Below, in pieces: positions 1-16,074 of a DNA stretch of 64,000 nt (position 1 is the first letter of the stretch; each line of letters opens with the position of its first letter). The translations under genes were made by a program, and so were the position numbers. Below the pieces are notes generated by a model, which saw only the letters and a program-made list of their open reading frames with translations, was not told the DNA's origin and ran no database searches. The stretch is from Halichoerus grypus (Eukaryota > Chordata > Mammalia > Carnivora > Phocidae), in contig NC_135717.1 of assembly GCF_964656455.1 (NCBI RefSeq), positions 10,259,033 to 10,323,032 on the forward strand, read 5' to 3'.

Positions 1-1611
1 TTCCTTTCCTGGACCGTTCTGCACATTCTCTGGGTGTGTGTTGGTATCTTGGGCCGGGGGCATCAGGGCACTGCTGAGAGCAGTGGCCCATTATCCCAGG
101 GTTGGAAAATACGGTCGTGGCGGGTCCTTTCTGTTTCCCTGGGCATCTCGTTTTTGTCTTCGAGGGCCCAGTGGAGCTCCGCATATCCAGCCTGTGAGCC
201 CAGCTCAGACATACAGTCCCTGTGGAAAAGATGGAGGCAGCTATTGATTTAAGGTGGGGGGGGCGGGTCTGGGGTGACCTGTTTGTTGCTACTGTGTGAT
301 ACTATTATGTCAATTTAGGCTTGGTTTGCTTGAAAGTGACAAGAAAGAGGAGAGTCCTAAGGGTTTGCTCCCCCTAGGGGAGTAGATGGCCCCCAAACTG
401 GAAAATTCATGACATCCTTCATGGCGGGTGATGGGGCATGGGGCAGGGCGCTCTCCCACGGGGGCCTGGTTTGCACCAGGAGGAACAAGGAAGGGGGTAC
501 CCCAAAAGACACAGATAATGCACATGTGGTTCCTTCCTTCGGCACATACATCTGAGTGCCAACGGCGGGCCAGCCTGTGAGAAGCAGCACATGCCGAGGT
601 CTGCCCTCGAGTTGGCCAGTCTCGTTGACTAAAACTACCATCTAATGTCAGGTAGAGATAAATGCTAGAACCTAGGGTCTGGGGGCAGAGAGGGGCGGGA
701 GGAACCTATCTGAGGAAGCGAGGCATGCCGATATCTGGTGGCATTCAGGCAGAGGGAAGAGCAGGTGCAAAGGCCCTGGGGCAGGGGCATGCTCGCGTGT
801 TTGAAGACCAGTGACACGCCGGTGTGGCTGCACACAGTGAGCGAGGGAAGGGTGGTAAAGCCTAGGAGGGAGCAGGGGCCGGATCATGCATGGTCCTGGC
901 CTGGCTTAAAGAGTTCTGATTTTATTTTACAATGAATGAGAACTCACTGGAACATCCCGAGGAGACTATGACATGATCTGGTCTTTATTTTTTTTCCTCC
1001 AGCTGTGAGGTACAAGGGGACCTCGGGGCTGTGGGCAGGGGCAGAAGCAGGGACCAGCAAGAAGGCTTTGCTCTGGCCCCGGGGACAGGGTGGTGGCAGG
1101 TGGAAAACGGGACTCACCCCCTGCTCAGGAGAGAGGGTGGGGTGGGGACAGGACGTTGGGAGCTGAATGTCCTGAATGTCCTGATTCAGGAGGGACATGC
1201 CACGGGGGGGCCGCCTGCCACATCCATCCTCCAGACGGAGAACCAGAAGCACTTGGGCGGCTCAGCAGGGGGAGCCAAGTTTCACGGCACATCCTCACGC
1301 GCTGACCTTTCTCATTGTTCAGTGCAGACACAGCTTCTCGATCTCCTGTGCTCACGAGCATTTCCTCACGCTGCTTTATACTTAGAAAGGGAGGCAGGTT
1401 AGCCCGGTGGCTCTCTGTCAGACTTGAAGACCAGCTCCTGGGTCTGAGTCCGGACCTCCCGCTCCTCCCCATGACCTTGGGCAGCTTGCTCCAGGTTGTT
1501 AAACAGGAAGCACTGTACCACTTCCCAGAGTGGCAGTGGAAGTCGAGGCTCAGCGAAGGGCTGGTGCACTCAGTACTCGATCGAGATGGGTTTTTTTTTT
1601 TTTTCTAATGT

Positions 1612-1955
1612 CAGGTTTATTGGAGTTTAATGACATTCAGCAAAATTCACCGTTTTTAGTTGTATACCCCTTTGAACTTTGGCAAGCTCATATGTCATAT
1701 AACTACCACCACCATCAAGATACGGGACAGTCCTATCACCCCGCAACCTTCCCTTGTGTCCCTTTGTGGGCCACCCTAGCCCTTGGCGACCGCCGACGTA
1801 TCTTCTGTCATCGTTTTGCCTTTTCCAGAACGTCCTACAAGTACAGTGATTCGGTGGCTGCCTTTTGAGTTGGCTCCTTTCACTTAGCTTTTGAGATTCA
1901 TTCATGTGGTTGCCTGGATTTGGATTTCGTGTCTTTAAAAACATATCCATTTTAA
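1612..1955 (-). mobile_element. L1 3'-UTR fragment, antisense
   Basis: A run of 14 T is followed by TTTATTGGAGTTTAATGACA, AAAATTCACCGTTTTTAG, CTACCACCACCATCAAGAT and TTTCACTTAGCTTTTGAG. This is the reverse complement of the 3' region of an old L1 (L1M/L1ME class). Confidence 0.75.
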
Positions 1956-2237
1956 AAAGTAAGTTTAACTGATTCCAGTTTCCTGAAAGCCAAGCAAAGA
2001 CTAGGACTCACGTAGGAGAGTGCGATGAGCTTTGCCGGGCGCAGCATTTGGGGGTGGCCTTGCTGGGTGATTCTGAGAGATTGAGCCCTTAGTATATTTA
2101 TCTTGTTATTTCTCATTTTAAAAATCAGCAGAAAAAAAATAAATAAAATAAAAATCAGAAAATACTATTGGGTATATTAAGTATAAAAGAGCCACTTGTC
2201 ATTGATCTTACTTTAGAGAAGGGTGCCTTTGGGGGGG

Positions 2238-2360
2238 GGTGATGTAAATGTTCTGGAATCAGGTAGAAGTACAGTTGTATCAACGATTTCGTGAACATAC
2301 TAAAAACCACAGATTGGCATACTTTGAAAGTGAATTTTATGGCATGTAAGTTCCATCCCA
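2238..2360 (+). mobile_element. L1 3'-end fragment
   Basis: GTTCTGGAATCAGGTAG, GTGAACATACTAAAAACCAC and GTGAATTTTATGGCATGTAA are diverged L1 3' UTR landmarks in sense orientation. Confidence 0.7.
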
Positions 2361-2414
2361 ATAGAGCATCCATATTTATCTTCTGTATATTTGTGCGTAC
2401 GTGCATATTGGTCT

Positions 2415-2790
2415 GCTGGAGTTTCCATAACATAACATCACATGGGGGCGCGGCTGACACAGCAGAAATTTATTTCTCACCGTTCTGGAGGCTCGAAGTC
2501 CAAGGTCAAGGTGCTGGCAGGTTTGGTTTCTCCCGAGGCCTGTCCTCTTCACTGTGCCTCCAAGTCACCTTTTCTCCGTGTACACACATCCCTGGTGTCT
2601 CTTTCCATGTGACCTAATCTCTTCTTATAAGGGCACCAGGCAGAGGATGAGGGCCCCCCCCGATGTCCTCATTGAAATTTAACCACCTCTTTAAAGACTC
2701 CTTCAAATACAGTCACATTCCAAGGTACTGGGGGGTCAGGGCTTTAACATATGAAACTTGAAGGGGACACAGTTCAGCCCATAAAAACAG
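2415..2790 (-). mobile_element. MLT1-like LTR fragment (MaLR), antisense
   Basis: AGCAGAAATTTATTTCTCAC, CGTTCTGGAGGCTCGAAGTC, TCTTATAAGGGCACCAG and GACACAGTTCAGCCCATA are in the order expected for the reverse complement of an MLT1A-type LTR, as I recall the consensus. Confidence 0.7.
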
Positions 2791-2877
2791 AGAGTTGACC
2801 CTTGAACAATATGGGGGTTAGGAGTGCCGACCCTCCCCTGAGCCCCTGTGCAGTTGAAAATTCATGTATAACTTTTT

Positions 2878-3073
2878 TTTTTTTTTTTTTAAGATTTTAT
2901 TTATTTGCGAGAGAGAGAATGAGAGACAGAGAGCATGAGAGGGAGGAGGGTCAGAGGGAGAAGCAGACTCTCCACTGAGCAGGGAGCCTGATGCGGGACT
3001 CGATCCTGGGACTCCAGGATCATGACCTGAGCCGAAGGCAGTCGCTTAACCAACTGAGCCACCCAGGCGCCCC
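2878..3073 (-). mobile_element. Can-SINE
   Basis: It starts with a T-run and AAGATTTTATTTATTT and ends CCACCCAGGCGCCCC. The 13-bp duplication ATGTATAACTTTT flanks it (2865-2877 and 3074-3086). Confidence 0.95.
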
Positions 3074-3156
3074 ATGTATAACTTTTGACTCCCCAAAAAC
3101 CGAGCTACTTAGATCTGAAACGAATGTAACACCGTGTGTCCACTATAAGCAGATAA

Positions 3157-3335
3157 GGGGTGCCTGGGTGGCTCAGTTGGTTAAGCATCTGCCTTTGGTT
3201 CAGGTCGTGATCTCGGGGTCCTGGGATCGAGCCCCACATCAGGCTACATGCTTGATGGGGCATCTACTTGAGATTCTCCCTCTCCCTCTGCCCCTCCCCC
3301 CTAAAATAAATAAATCTTTAAGAAAGAAAAAAAAA
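3157..3335 (+). mobile_element. Can-SINE
   Basis: The head is GGGGTGCCTGGGTGGCTCAG, followed by the B-box-like GGATCGAGCCCC, a CT-rich part and an AAATAAATAAATCTTT tail. Confidence 0.93.
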
Positions 3336-4884
3336 CCCATAGCTACTAATAGCCTACTGTTGACCAAAAGTCCTACCAATAGCATAAATAGGTGATTACC
3401 GTGTATTTTATATGTTATATGTTTAATATACTGCATTATTACAATAAAGTAAGCTACAAAAATGAAAACATAAAGAGAAAATATAAAGAGGAGAAAACGA
3501 ATTTACAGTACTGTATTGAAGAAAACGTGCATATAAGTGGACCCGTGCAGTTCGAACCCGTGTTGTTCAAGGGTTAGCTGCGTGTTTATATATATGAGAA
3601 ACCACCTGCAGGAGACATCACTCACTGATTGTCACTCTTTCTGCTTGCACCTGACCTCCACGTCCTTCTAAACATATTCTTCTATACCTTCTTCTGGGCA
3701 GGGGGTCCCTTGCTTTCATCCAATTCTCCAAAGTTAAGAAACCCTTTGGAAATTGAAAATCATGGGTGGATTCACACAGACAGGAGACCGCTACCCAGGG
3801 AAGTCGAGGTGGAAGGTTCTGGTTCATGTAGTGCTACAGGGCGTTCCGATACTGACCACCTGGCATTAGCAGACCCCAGCTGCAAGTTCAGGGGTCCCTA
3901 GGCCACCTACACTTCTGAGCAAATGGCTCAAAATCCAGGGCTCCCCATGGCGCCCCGGGGCTCAGTAATTAGCTAGAAAACCTCACAGAACTCAGGAAAG
4001 TGCTATGTTACAATTACAGTTTTATATCAAGGATACTAACTAATCAAGACCAGCCAAATAGAGAGACACGAAAGCCAAGGTCCCCACGATCTCAGGACAT
4101 GTCACCCTCCAGCACCGAGCTTCAGTGCCCACGATTTTTATTGGGATTCGTGCTTGACTGGGTCATGGGCTGTGTGATTGAGCTCCATCTGCAGCCCCCT
4201 CCCCTCCCTAGAAATCAGGAGGGTGGGCGGGTATCAGGTGGCTCGAAGCCCCAGTCCTCTGATCACAGGGTCCGTCTTCCAGAATCCCGAGTCATCTCGT
4301 TAGCATAAACTCAGGTGTGATCCCAGCGTCCCACCAGGAATAAGCACTCATATTCCTGTCCCTCGAGAAATACCAAAGATGAGAGGTCACCTTCCAGGAC
4401 CCAGGACAAGGACCAAACTCTTTATTATACAGCGCTGACTATAAATGCCCTGTTTTCACTACAGATCTGTCCAGCTGGAGCAGCCTGTCTGCTTAGGAGA
4501 GGGAGGCATGGTCTGGAGTGTGTGGCAGGCTGGGGGCCTTGGGGAGGTCAGGCTGGCCAGCGGAAGGCTAACAGGGGATGATGGAGTGGGACAGGTAGCG
4601 GAATCACTCCTTCAAATCTCCTGAAGGGTATCATGGGGCAGGGGTGCTGGACCAGGGTGGGTGAGGCTGCCGGGAGAGGTAATGAGCTCCCCGTCATGGG
4701 GGTGGCCAAGCAGTGGCACGGAGGAGACCCGGCCTAGAAGGGAGGCCAAAGGCCAGACTCTCAGGGCACCCCCCCCACCCCCCCGCCCAAGTCAGGTGGC
4801 CAGTGGATGAGGACTTGGTGCCTCTCTGGCAGCAGGACCTGGGTATCCGGAGAGGCGGCGGGGTGAGGGGGCGCGGGCCTTGAT

Positions 4885-5000
4885 GGAGCCCTGCCCCTTC
4901 CTGCTGTGTGGCCTCGGGCACCTTACTCGCCTTGTCAGGGCCTGTCTCCTCATCCTGTAAATGGGGCGGTGGAAACAGTACCCGCCTCCAGCATGCGGAG
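4885..5000 (+). mobile_element. MIR fragment
   Basis: TGCTGTGTGGCCTCGGGCAC and CCTCATCCTGTAAATGGGG match the conserved core of MIR. Confidence 0.55.
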
Positions 5001-5506
5001 AGGGCTCCACGACATCCGGGAAGGGCTTTGTGGGGTCTCGAGATACAGACGTGAGTGCAAAGCGGGGGTCGGTCCCTGAGGCCCTGACTCCGAGTGCCAC
5101 GGCAGCTCTCAGGTGTCCCCCAGAAACCCCGGACTTTCCCTGCCCCTCCGAGATCTTGCCACGTGGTCAGCCCCGGCTGCTTCTCTGTGCTTCAAACTGA
5201 CCCCGTGGGAAGCGTCCCGGAACTGAGTGACAGTGTCCCCTCCATTTGGTCTGGGTCGGGCCGCCCTCCCTCTGGGCTGGATCCTCAGAGCCCAGCACAG
5301 CCCCCCTGATCTCAGGCATGGGTCCTCAGGACAGGTGCAGGGGCTTGGGGGGGCGGGGGGGAAGGGACGGGGACCCCGGACCTGGGCTGTCCAGAGCCGG
5401 GAGGGCCTTTTGCTCAGCTGTGTAGACGGAGGCTCCGGTGCAGAATGGGGCTGTACAAGGAGGGCCAGAGGGGCCTCAGTAACTGCCCTGCTGTGGTGTT
5501 TTCCAG

Positions 5507-5556
5507 GCCCGAGCTGCTCACCGAGGGAGTCAAAGAGCCCATCACGGACAGCCAAG
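5507..5556 (+). CDS. GTF2IRD1: GTF2IRD1 coding exon A (50 nt)
   Basis: The acceptor is TTTTCCAG and the donor AAG|GTACCC. The exon completes a codon with its first G, then reads PELLTEGVKEPITDSQ and leaves a single G for the next exon (phase 1). This is the linker between the third and fourth I-repeats in the human protein as I recall it. It is rich in Glu and Asp and has no motif of its own. Its identity rests on the in-frame join to the next exons and on the remembered GTF2IRD1 sequence. Confidence 0.9.
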
Positions 5557-5780
5557 GTACCCCACGCAGGGTCACGGGCTGAGGCGCTAGCCGGGTGCGG
5601 GAGGGATCCCAGCTCTGTGCCCCCATCCCTCATCCTTCCTCTACCCTGGTCGTACCTCCCCTAGCATCCCCCACCGCCCTCCCTGTCAGGTTCCCCGCCC
5701 CCCGAAGATACCACCTCTGTCCCGGGGTCCCAGGAGCTGGCTGCTCACCCTGGCTTCTCTCCCCCCTCCCTCGCCCCCAG
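5557..5780 (+). other. GTF2IRD1 intron A-B (224 nt)
   Basis: This is a short GC-rich intron ending in a C-rich tract and CCCCCAG. I see no repeat in it. Confidence 0.85.
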
Positions 5781-5837
5781 AGAGGGATTCCGGGGACCCT
5801 CTTGTGGACGAGAGCCTGAAGAGACAGGGTTTCCAAG
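5781..5837 (+). CDS. GTF2IRD1: GTF2IRD1 coding exon B (57 nt)
   Basis: The exon is bounded by CCCCCAG and CAAG|GTAAGG. The split codon G|AG gives Glu, then RDSGDPLVDESLKRQGFQ follows and a G is left over (phase 1 on both sides). Because it is symmetric and 57 nt long, it could be skipped without a frameshift. It encodes acidic linker just before the penultimate I-repeat. Confidence 0.93.
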
Positions 5838-11116
<5,279 letters not shown>

Positions 11117-11145
11117 GCCTTTTCAAGGACTCATCCCAAAGCCTG
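11117..11145 (+). CDS. GTF2IRD1: GTF2IRD1 coding microexon E (29 nt)
   Basis: The acceptor is TTTCTCTTTCAG and the donor CCTG|GTAAGA. With the flanking split codons it reads R-PFQGLIPKP-D and closes the fourth I-repeat. At 29 nt it is very short, and skipping it would shift the frame. PFQGLIPKP parallels the PFPGLVINN end of the last repeat of GTF2I as I remember it, which supports a real exon. Confidence 0.93.
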
Positions 11146-12739
11146 GTAAGAGGCACTGGCTGTGGGGGGGGGCCGCTTGGCGTGGGAGGCCGGCCGCCGT
11201 GCTGGGGGCCAGAGGCCGGAGCCCAGCTTACTGTGGGACGCCAGGCCCTGCCCTTCTGTTCTCCCATCTCCTCTGGGCACCGGCCCCAGGTGGGAGGAGG
11301 AAGACCACACTGGAACCTCGGGCCGAGAAAAGGGGGGTGGGGGGGGCACGGGTTGACTCGTGTGCTGTACCTGGCTAGGGTTCAGGAGGGCGGGGGCCCG
11401 GCCCTCCCCTCCTAATGAAGGGGCCTGGTTGACCTGAGTGTGTGGGTGAGCTTGGTGGCAGGCGGTTCTTAATCGCAGAGGGAGGGGTTTCTACATCAGG
11501 CCCACCAAACTTGGGCGGTAAGATGGTGGTAAGTGCTTGCTCAGCCTTAGATGGCAGGCTGCCTCTCCTGACCTCCGTCTCCTCCGTGGGCTGTGTCCGG
11601 GCCCTCCCAAACCCTGAAGGAGAGGGGCGCCTGGCCGGCCCGGGCCCCATCCCAGGAGATGCTGAGGGAGAGCAGAAACACAGTGAGGCGGTCTGTGTGC
11701 TCCCAGCCCCTCCTTCCAGAAGGAAGGGTCCCCGTGGGGGCCTGAGCATGCAGCTGCTCGGGGGGCAGGCACAGTCATTAATGAGCTTGGGAAGCAGGAA
11801 AGGAAGTCAGTTCTGATACGTGACGTGCGCTACCAGGTCAGCGCTTTGCACTGTGACCTTTTCCTGTCTCCTTTTTACGGAGGAGGAAACTGAGGCCGAG
11901 GGAACATCAGTGACTCCCCCGGATGCCCTACCCCTAGTGAAGGGACTGTTGGCTCCAAAGCCTGGCTTCCCTGCAGGGAGGCCCAGTGATCCGGGTGGTA
12001 CGTAACGCAGAGCGGTTACGTACCTTTGCGGAGGAACGCTGCGGGGCAGAGGGTCGGCCAGCAGCCTTCCCACAGACCCCAGGGCTTCCCGGCCCTTCTA
12101 ACGACAAGGGCTTGCCCTCCGGCCCGGGAGCTCGGCGGCCCATTGGCGGTTAGAGCAGCTTCCTGACGTCTCCAGGCCAGTCTGCCTGTCCACCCACCCC
12201 TCGGCCCGTGCTTTGGCTCTTATGTGTGCAGAGAGAGCCCTGGGAAATGCTTTCTCTGCCCACGTGGTGTGGAAGACGGTGGCAGGCTGCCTGGAAGAGG
12301 AGATGGGAAAGTAGCCCTTGGCCCAGCCCTCGGGGGGGGCCTGCGAACGCCTTTCCAGGCATTGGCTTCCCAGGCTGGGTGGCCCCCGGGAGGGGCCGGG
12401 ACAGATGGGCCGGCCGGCCAGCTCCGTGCTTACTCAAGGCACTCGTCACACCGCGCTGGGAAGGTGTCCAGGCTCTCAGGGGCCTCCGAGAGTTCACAAG
12501 AGGTCACAGCCTGTCCCCAAGCCCTCCAGCAGACAATCACCAAAGCCTGATGCAGGCCAGCTCCTGGGGTCCCCAGGTGAATTGAAGCCGGAGCTCAGGT
12601 GTCTGGGGGAGGTGGGACGTTAGCAGGTGCCGTAGTCTGGAGGAAGGTGGGCTGAACCAGACGCAGGTGCCCTGGGCATATGGATGGCAGGGGTGGCAGA
12701 TAATCTGATTTGGGTTGGGGGTCGGTGGCAGCACGTCGG

Positions 12740-12910
12740 CTGTGGGAAAGCACAGGCTGCTGCTCAGAGAGACCTGGGTTTAAATCCCTGCATCCCCCGC
12801 CCTGCCCCTTGCTACCCATGTGACTCTGGGCTCATTATTTCACATCCCCAAGCCTCTACTTGCTCATCTGTGTGATGGAGAAACGCATACCTGCCTCCCT
12901 CGGTGATCGG
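12740..12910 (+). mobile_element. MIR
   Basis: GACCTGGGTTTAAATCCCTG, CATGTGACTCTGGGCTC and CTACTTGCTCATCTGTGTGA are the tRNA-like head and core of MIR in order. Confidence 0.7.
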
Positions 12911-15159
12911 AACTGGAAAAACGGTGGGCAGTGACGGGCGGGCTGTGGAGGCCTGTTTCTCCCCTGCTGTCCTGGGGGGGGCTTCATCCTGACACTTGGG
13001 TGAGACGTTTGTGAATCCTTCAGCCCTGGACCGGCTGTGATGGGAAGTGCTCAGCCAGTGGGGGCGGCGGTGGTTATTCCTGGGGCTTGGGAAGGCTTCC
13101 CGGAGGAAGTGGCATTGAGCCGGGTCTCGGAGATGAGCACAACAGTGTGTGGTACTGACGCAGGGCCCAGCCTAAGTGAAGGCACAGATGGAGGGGCCAT
13201 CAGAGCACGTGGCTGGGGCAGGGGTAAGGGGTGAAACCAGCTTGGCCGTGTCATGGCAAAGACACAGGCCTTATCCTGGGCACAGCGGGGCCTTCAGGAC
13301 ACTTCCCTAGTTCTTCCGTCCTCTTCCAGAAATACGGAATGGAAACTCAGAAGCACAAGACATGTAAAATTGAACCAGATTTCTACCGAAAGCCCACATT
13401 GCATAGTGGGAGAATCTGAGTCCCATTTCTCTCCCCTTTCCCTGGGCTCGTGTCCAGGTTCCAGAAGGCTTCATAGTGCCAAGGAGTTAGGGTCAGGGGG
13501 CCCACCAAGTCTTGAATATCATGTGTCCACGTTGGTACCCACAAGATGTCCATGCAGATGGTTGGAGAGATGCCCCTTGCTCCTCCCCGTTGAGGCTTCC
13601 CCAGGGCCTGGAACCTTCTAAGAAGCCCATCCATGTAGCCACTTCCGTACTGCGGAAGGTTTGAGCATGAGCAGACCAGTGACTGGGGAAGGCCTGGTCA
13701 GTGGGTGGTACAAGGTGGGAGGGCAGATGGGGGTGCGGTGGGGAGGTGCAGGGGCGTGAGGCTTGGGGAAGAAGGGGGCTTCCCTGGAAGGGGAGGCCTG
13801 TTAAGGATGGCTCTGAGATTTTCTAGGTGATTTATCGAAGGCTCCCATAGAAGCCTTTGCTAAGAGAACCATCTGAGAAAGTGAATGCTAAAGAAAATTA
13901 TGCTCTGAAGATAAATCGGTCGTTAAACCTGGGGCTTTCACGATGCTTCCTAGAATCGCAGGCCAGGCCAGAGTGGGGAGACGGTATGGCCATTCCTGAG
14001 CCAGCTTTGTTCTGGGTCAAAAGAGATGATCCCGAGGCCTTTAGCGTTGTCCCAACTGGGTACATCACGTCCGCCCTCAGGGCATGTTTCCCCCCAGGCG
14101 CCTGGCTAATGATGGACTTGGGCCGAGTCTCAGAGGACAGTGGGTGGGATTTGGGGCCTCTGGTCAGGGGACCTGTGGGCCAGCGGCTTGATAGATCCCT
14201 AGGGGGTCGGAATGCTGGCTGGAGGGGTCCTGGTGGGGGGACCTGGGGCTGCAGAGGGATGGTGGGGCCAGGCCCTCCAGTCGTACCAGCGTGAACTCCA
14301 ATCCTGCCTTCAGTGGGCCCAGGTGACCCAGATGTGACCTCAGGAGCCCTAGCGAGTGAGGCCCAGGAGAGGTCCACGCCGTTGGAGCTGCCGTGTTAAA
14401 GCAGAGAGGCCGGGCCGGGGGGGCAGGGAGGCAGGTGCCTGGGGACAGCACTAAGAGTCCCTCAGAGTCCCTCAAAGCCCCAGACATCCTGCTCTCGGGC
14501 ACAGATGTGCACCAGGGGCCACAGGCCACAGTTCTGCAAACGAGCACAGTGGTCGTGTTTGCTATGGAGGGGGGTCTGGGTGAGCCTAGCACCAACTCAA
14601 GATACTCCCCAAACCCAGAGGGGCCCACAGCCATGAACACCTAGCACAGCAATGCAGGCTGTTCGGGGTAATGCTGGTTGTGGTGACACAGGAAGGAGAG
14701 GCCCTCCGCCCGGGGGGCTGGGGTACTAACAACCACAGAACATTCTAGTAAGTCATAAAAACCTGAAGGGAAATGCAGATATGTGCCCATGCTGGAAATT
14801 TGGAAAACACAGAAATCTAAGTGCCCAGATGGCTGTTCGTTTTTAGGATGATACATTTCTTCCAGATTTTCCCCCAAGCTTATTAACTTTACATCTCGCT
14901 GTTGTTCTTTCTATAAATTTACATGCATACACGCTGAAAACATAAGCATTTTCTGATGTTTTTAAAATGCCTTATGACATTCCCTCATCAGGCTGTTATC
15001 ATAGCTGTGCAACTGTCCTGTCCCCCAACCGTGGACATTGGACAACTGCCCACACCGTGGACACCTAACCTCTACATCGTGCTTATGATCTGCCGGTCAC
15101 AAAGCCTTCCCATAGCAGCGCACGGGATCTCCCCCAATAACCAATCTTACAGGAAGAAA

Positions 15160-15240
15160 CTGAGTTTCAGAGAGGTTAAGAAACTCACTGAAGGTCACAC
15201 AGCTTGTGCCCGTGCCTCCCCAAGCTTTCATCCACACTGG
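15160..15240 (-). mobile_element. MIR fragment, antisense
   Basis: GAAACTGAGTTTCAGAGAGG, TTAAGAAACTCACTGAAGG and TCACACAGCTTG are the reverse complement of the MIR core. Confidence 0.6.
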
Positions 15241-15360
15241 GTCGCTCTTTGCTGCCCCCTTCTGGCTGCCGGCATCTCTAACATGGGCCCTGCCTCTCAC
15301 CCTTTAGGCTCACAATTAATCCTTTGGGTTTATGTATATGCACAACAAAAATATATTGTC

Positions 15361-15446
15361 AGAAAAGTGTGCGGCTCTTGATCTCGGGGTTGTGAATTCG
15401 AGCCCCACGTTGGGTGTAGAGATTACTTTAAAAAAATTATATATAA
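15361..15446 (+). mobile_element. Short-type Can-SINE, 5'-truncated
   Basis: CTCTTGATCTCGGGGTTGTG, TTCGAGCCCCACGTTGGG and TGTAGAGATTACTTTAAAAA are the tRNA-related end and tail of the short Can-SINE type that lacks the CT-rich part. Confidence 0.8.
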
Positions 15447-15640
15447 GGGCGTCTGCGTGGCTCACGCGGTTAAGTGTCTGCCTTCGTCTCAGGTTGTGAT
15501 CTCAGGGTCCTGGGATCGAGCCCCGCATCACGCTCCCTGCTCAGCAGGGAGTCTGCTTCTCCCTCTCCTGCTCCTTCCCCCATTTGTGTGCTCTCTCCCT
15601 CTCTCAAATAAATTAAAAAAAATATATATATATATATATT
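15447..15640 (+). mobile_element. Can-SINE
   Basis: The head is GGGCGTCTGCGTGGCTCAC, with GGGATCGAGCCCCGCATC and a CT-rich tract. It ends in AAATAAATT and a short (TA)n run. It directly abuts the short element before it. Confidence 0.9.
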
Positions 15641-15915
15641 GCCTGCTTTATGGCAAGCAGAATCTAGGAATACAAAATAGACAAAAAATCTCTACCCTCG
15701 TGGAGCTTATTTTCTAATGAGGGAGATAAATAAGGACAAAGAGCAATGTATTTGATAGTGACAAGTGCCATGGAGACATACAACACAGATAGGACTGTCA
15801 AAAGGACAATTTCAGATAGGTCAGCAGGAGTTAAGGCCTGAAAGAAGTGAGGGTATGAGCCATGTAGAAATCCCAGTCGAAGCATCTAGGGAGGGAGTCA
15901 GTGCAAAGGCCCAGG

Positions 15916-16074
15916 GGAAGTAGGGCTAACAGGATTGCTGATGCAGTGAGTGTGGGGTGTGAGCGAAAGAGTTTGTCCTGAGCAGCTAGTGAATTTTGGA
16001 AGTAGGGCTAACAGGATTGCTGATGCAGTGAGTGTGGGGTGTGAGCGAAAGAGTTTGTCCTGAGCAGCTAGTGA
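15916..16074 (+). repeat. Tandem duplication, period 82 bp
   Basis: The 77 bases at 15916-15992 recur exactly at 15998-16074, starting GGAAGTAGGGCTAACAGGAT. The five-base remainder ATTTT closes the first unit. Confidence 0.97.

Larger units (their letters stand above)
2793..3579. mobile_element. MER2-like DNA transposon split by two Can-SINEs
   Basis: The left end is AGTTGACCCTTGAACAA and the right end TTGTTCAAGGGTTAGCT, a terminal inverted repeat. Internal pieces (CCAAAAACCGAGCTACT, GCCTACTGTTGACC, ACAATAAAGTAAGCTAC, ACAGTACTGTATTGAA) fit MER2, a non-autonomous Tigger-group element. Two Can-SINEs (2878-3073 and 3157-3335) inserted later. Confidence 0.8.
1..5506 (+). other. GTF2IRD1 intron (3' part), upstream of the first exon seen
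   Basis: I found no exon with conserved coding in these 5.5 kb. The contents are mostly old repeats: an ancient repeat with a recurrent AGGTGCAAAGGCCCTGGGG motif near 750-1010, antisense L1 at 1612-1955, an L1 3' end at 2238-2360, an MLT1-like fragment at 2415-2790, a MER2 element broken by two Can-SINEs at 2793-3579, and a MIR-like piece near 4885-5000. I recognise nothing from 3600 to 4880. The intron ends in a pyrimidine-rich stretch and TTTTCCAG at 5499-5506. Confidence 0.8.
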
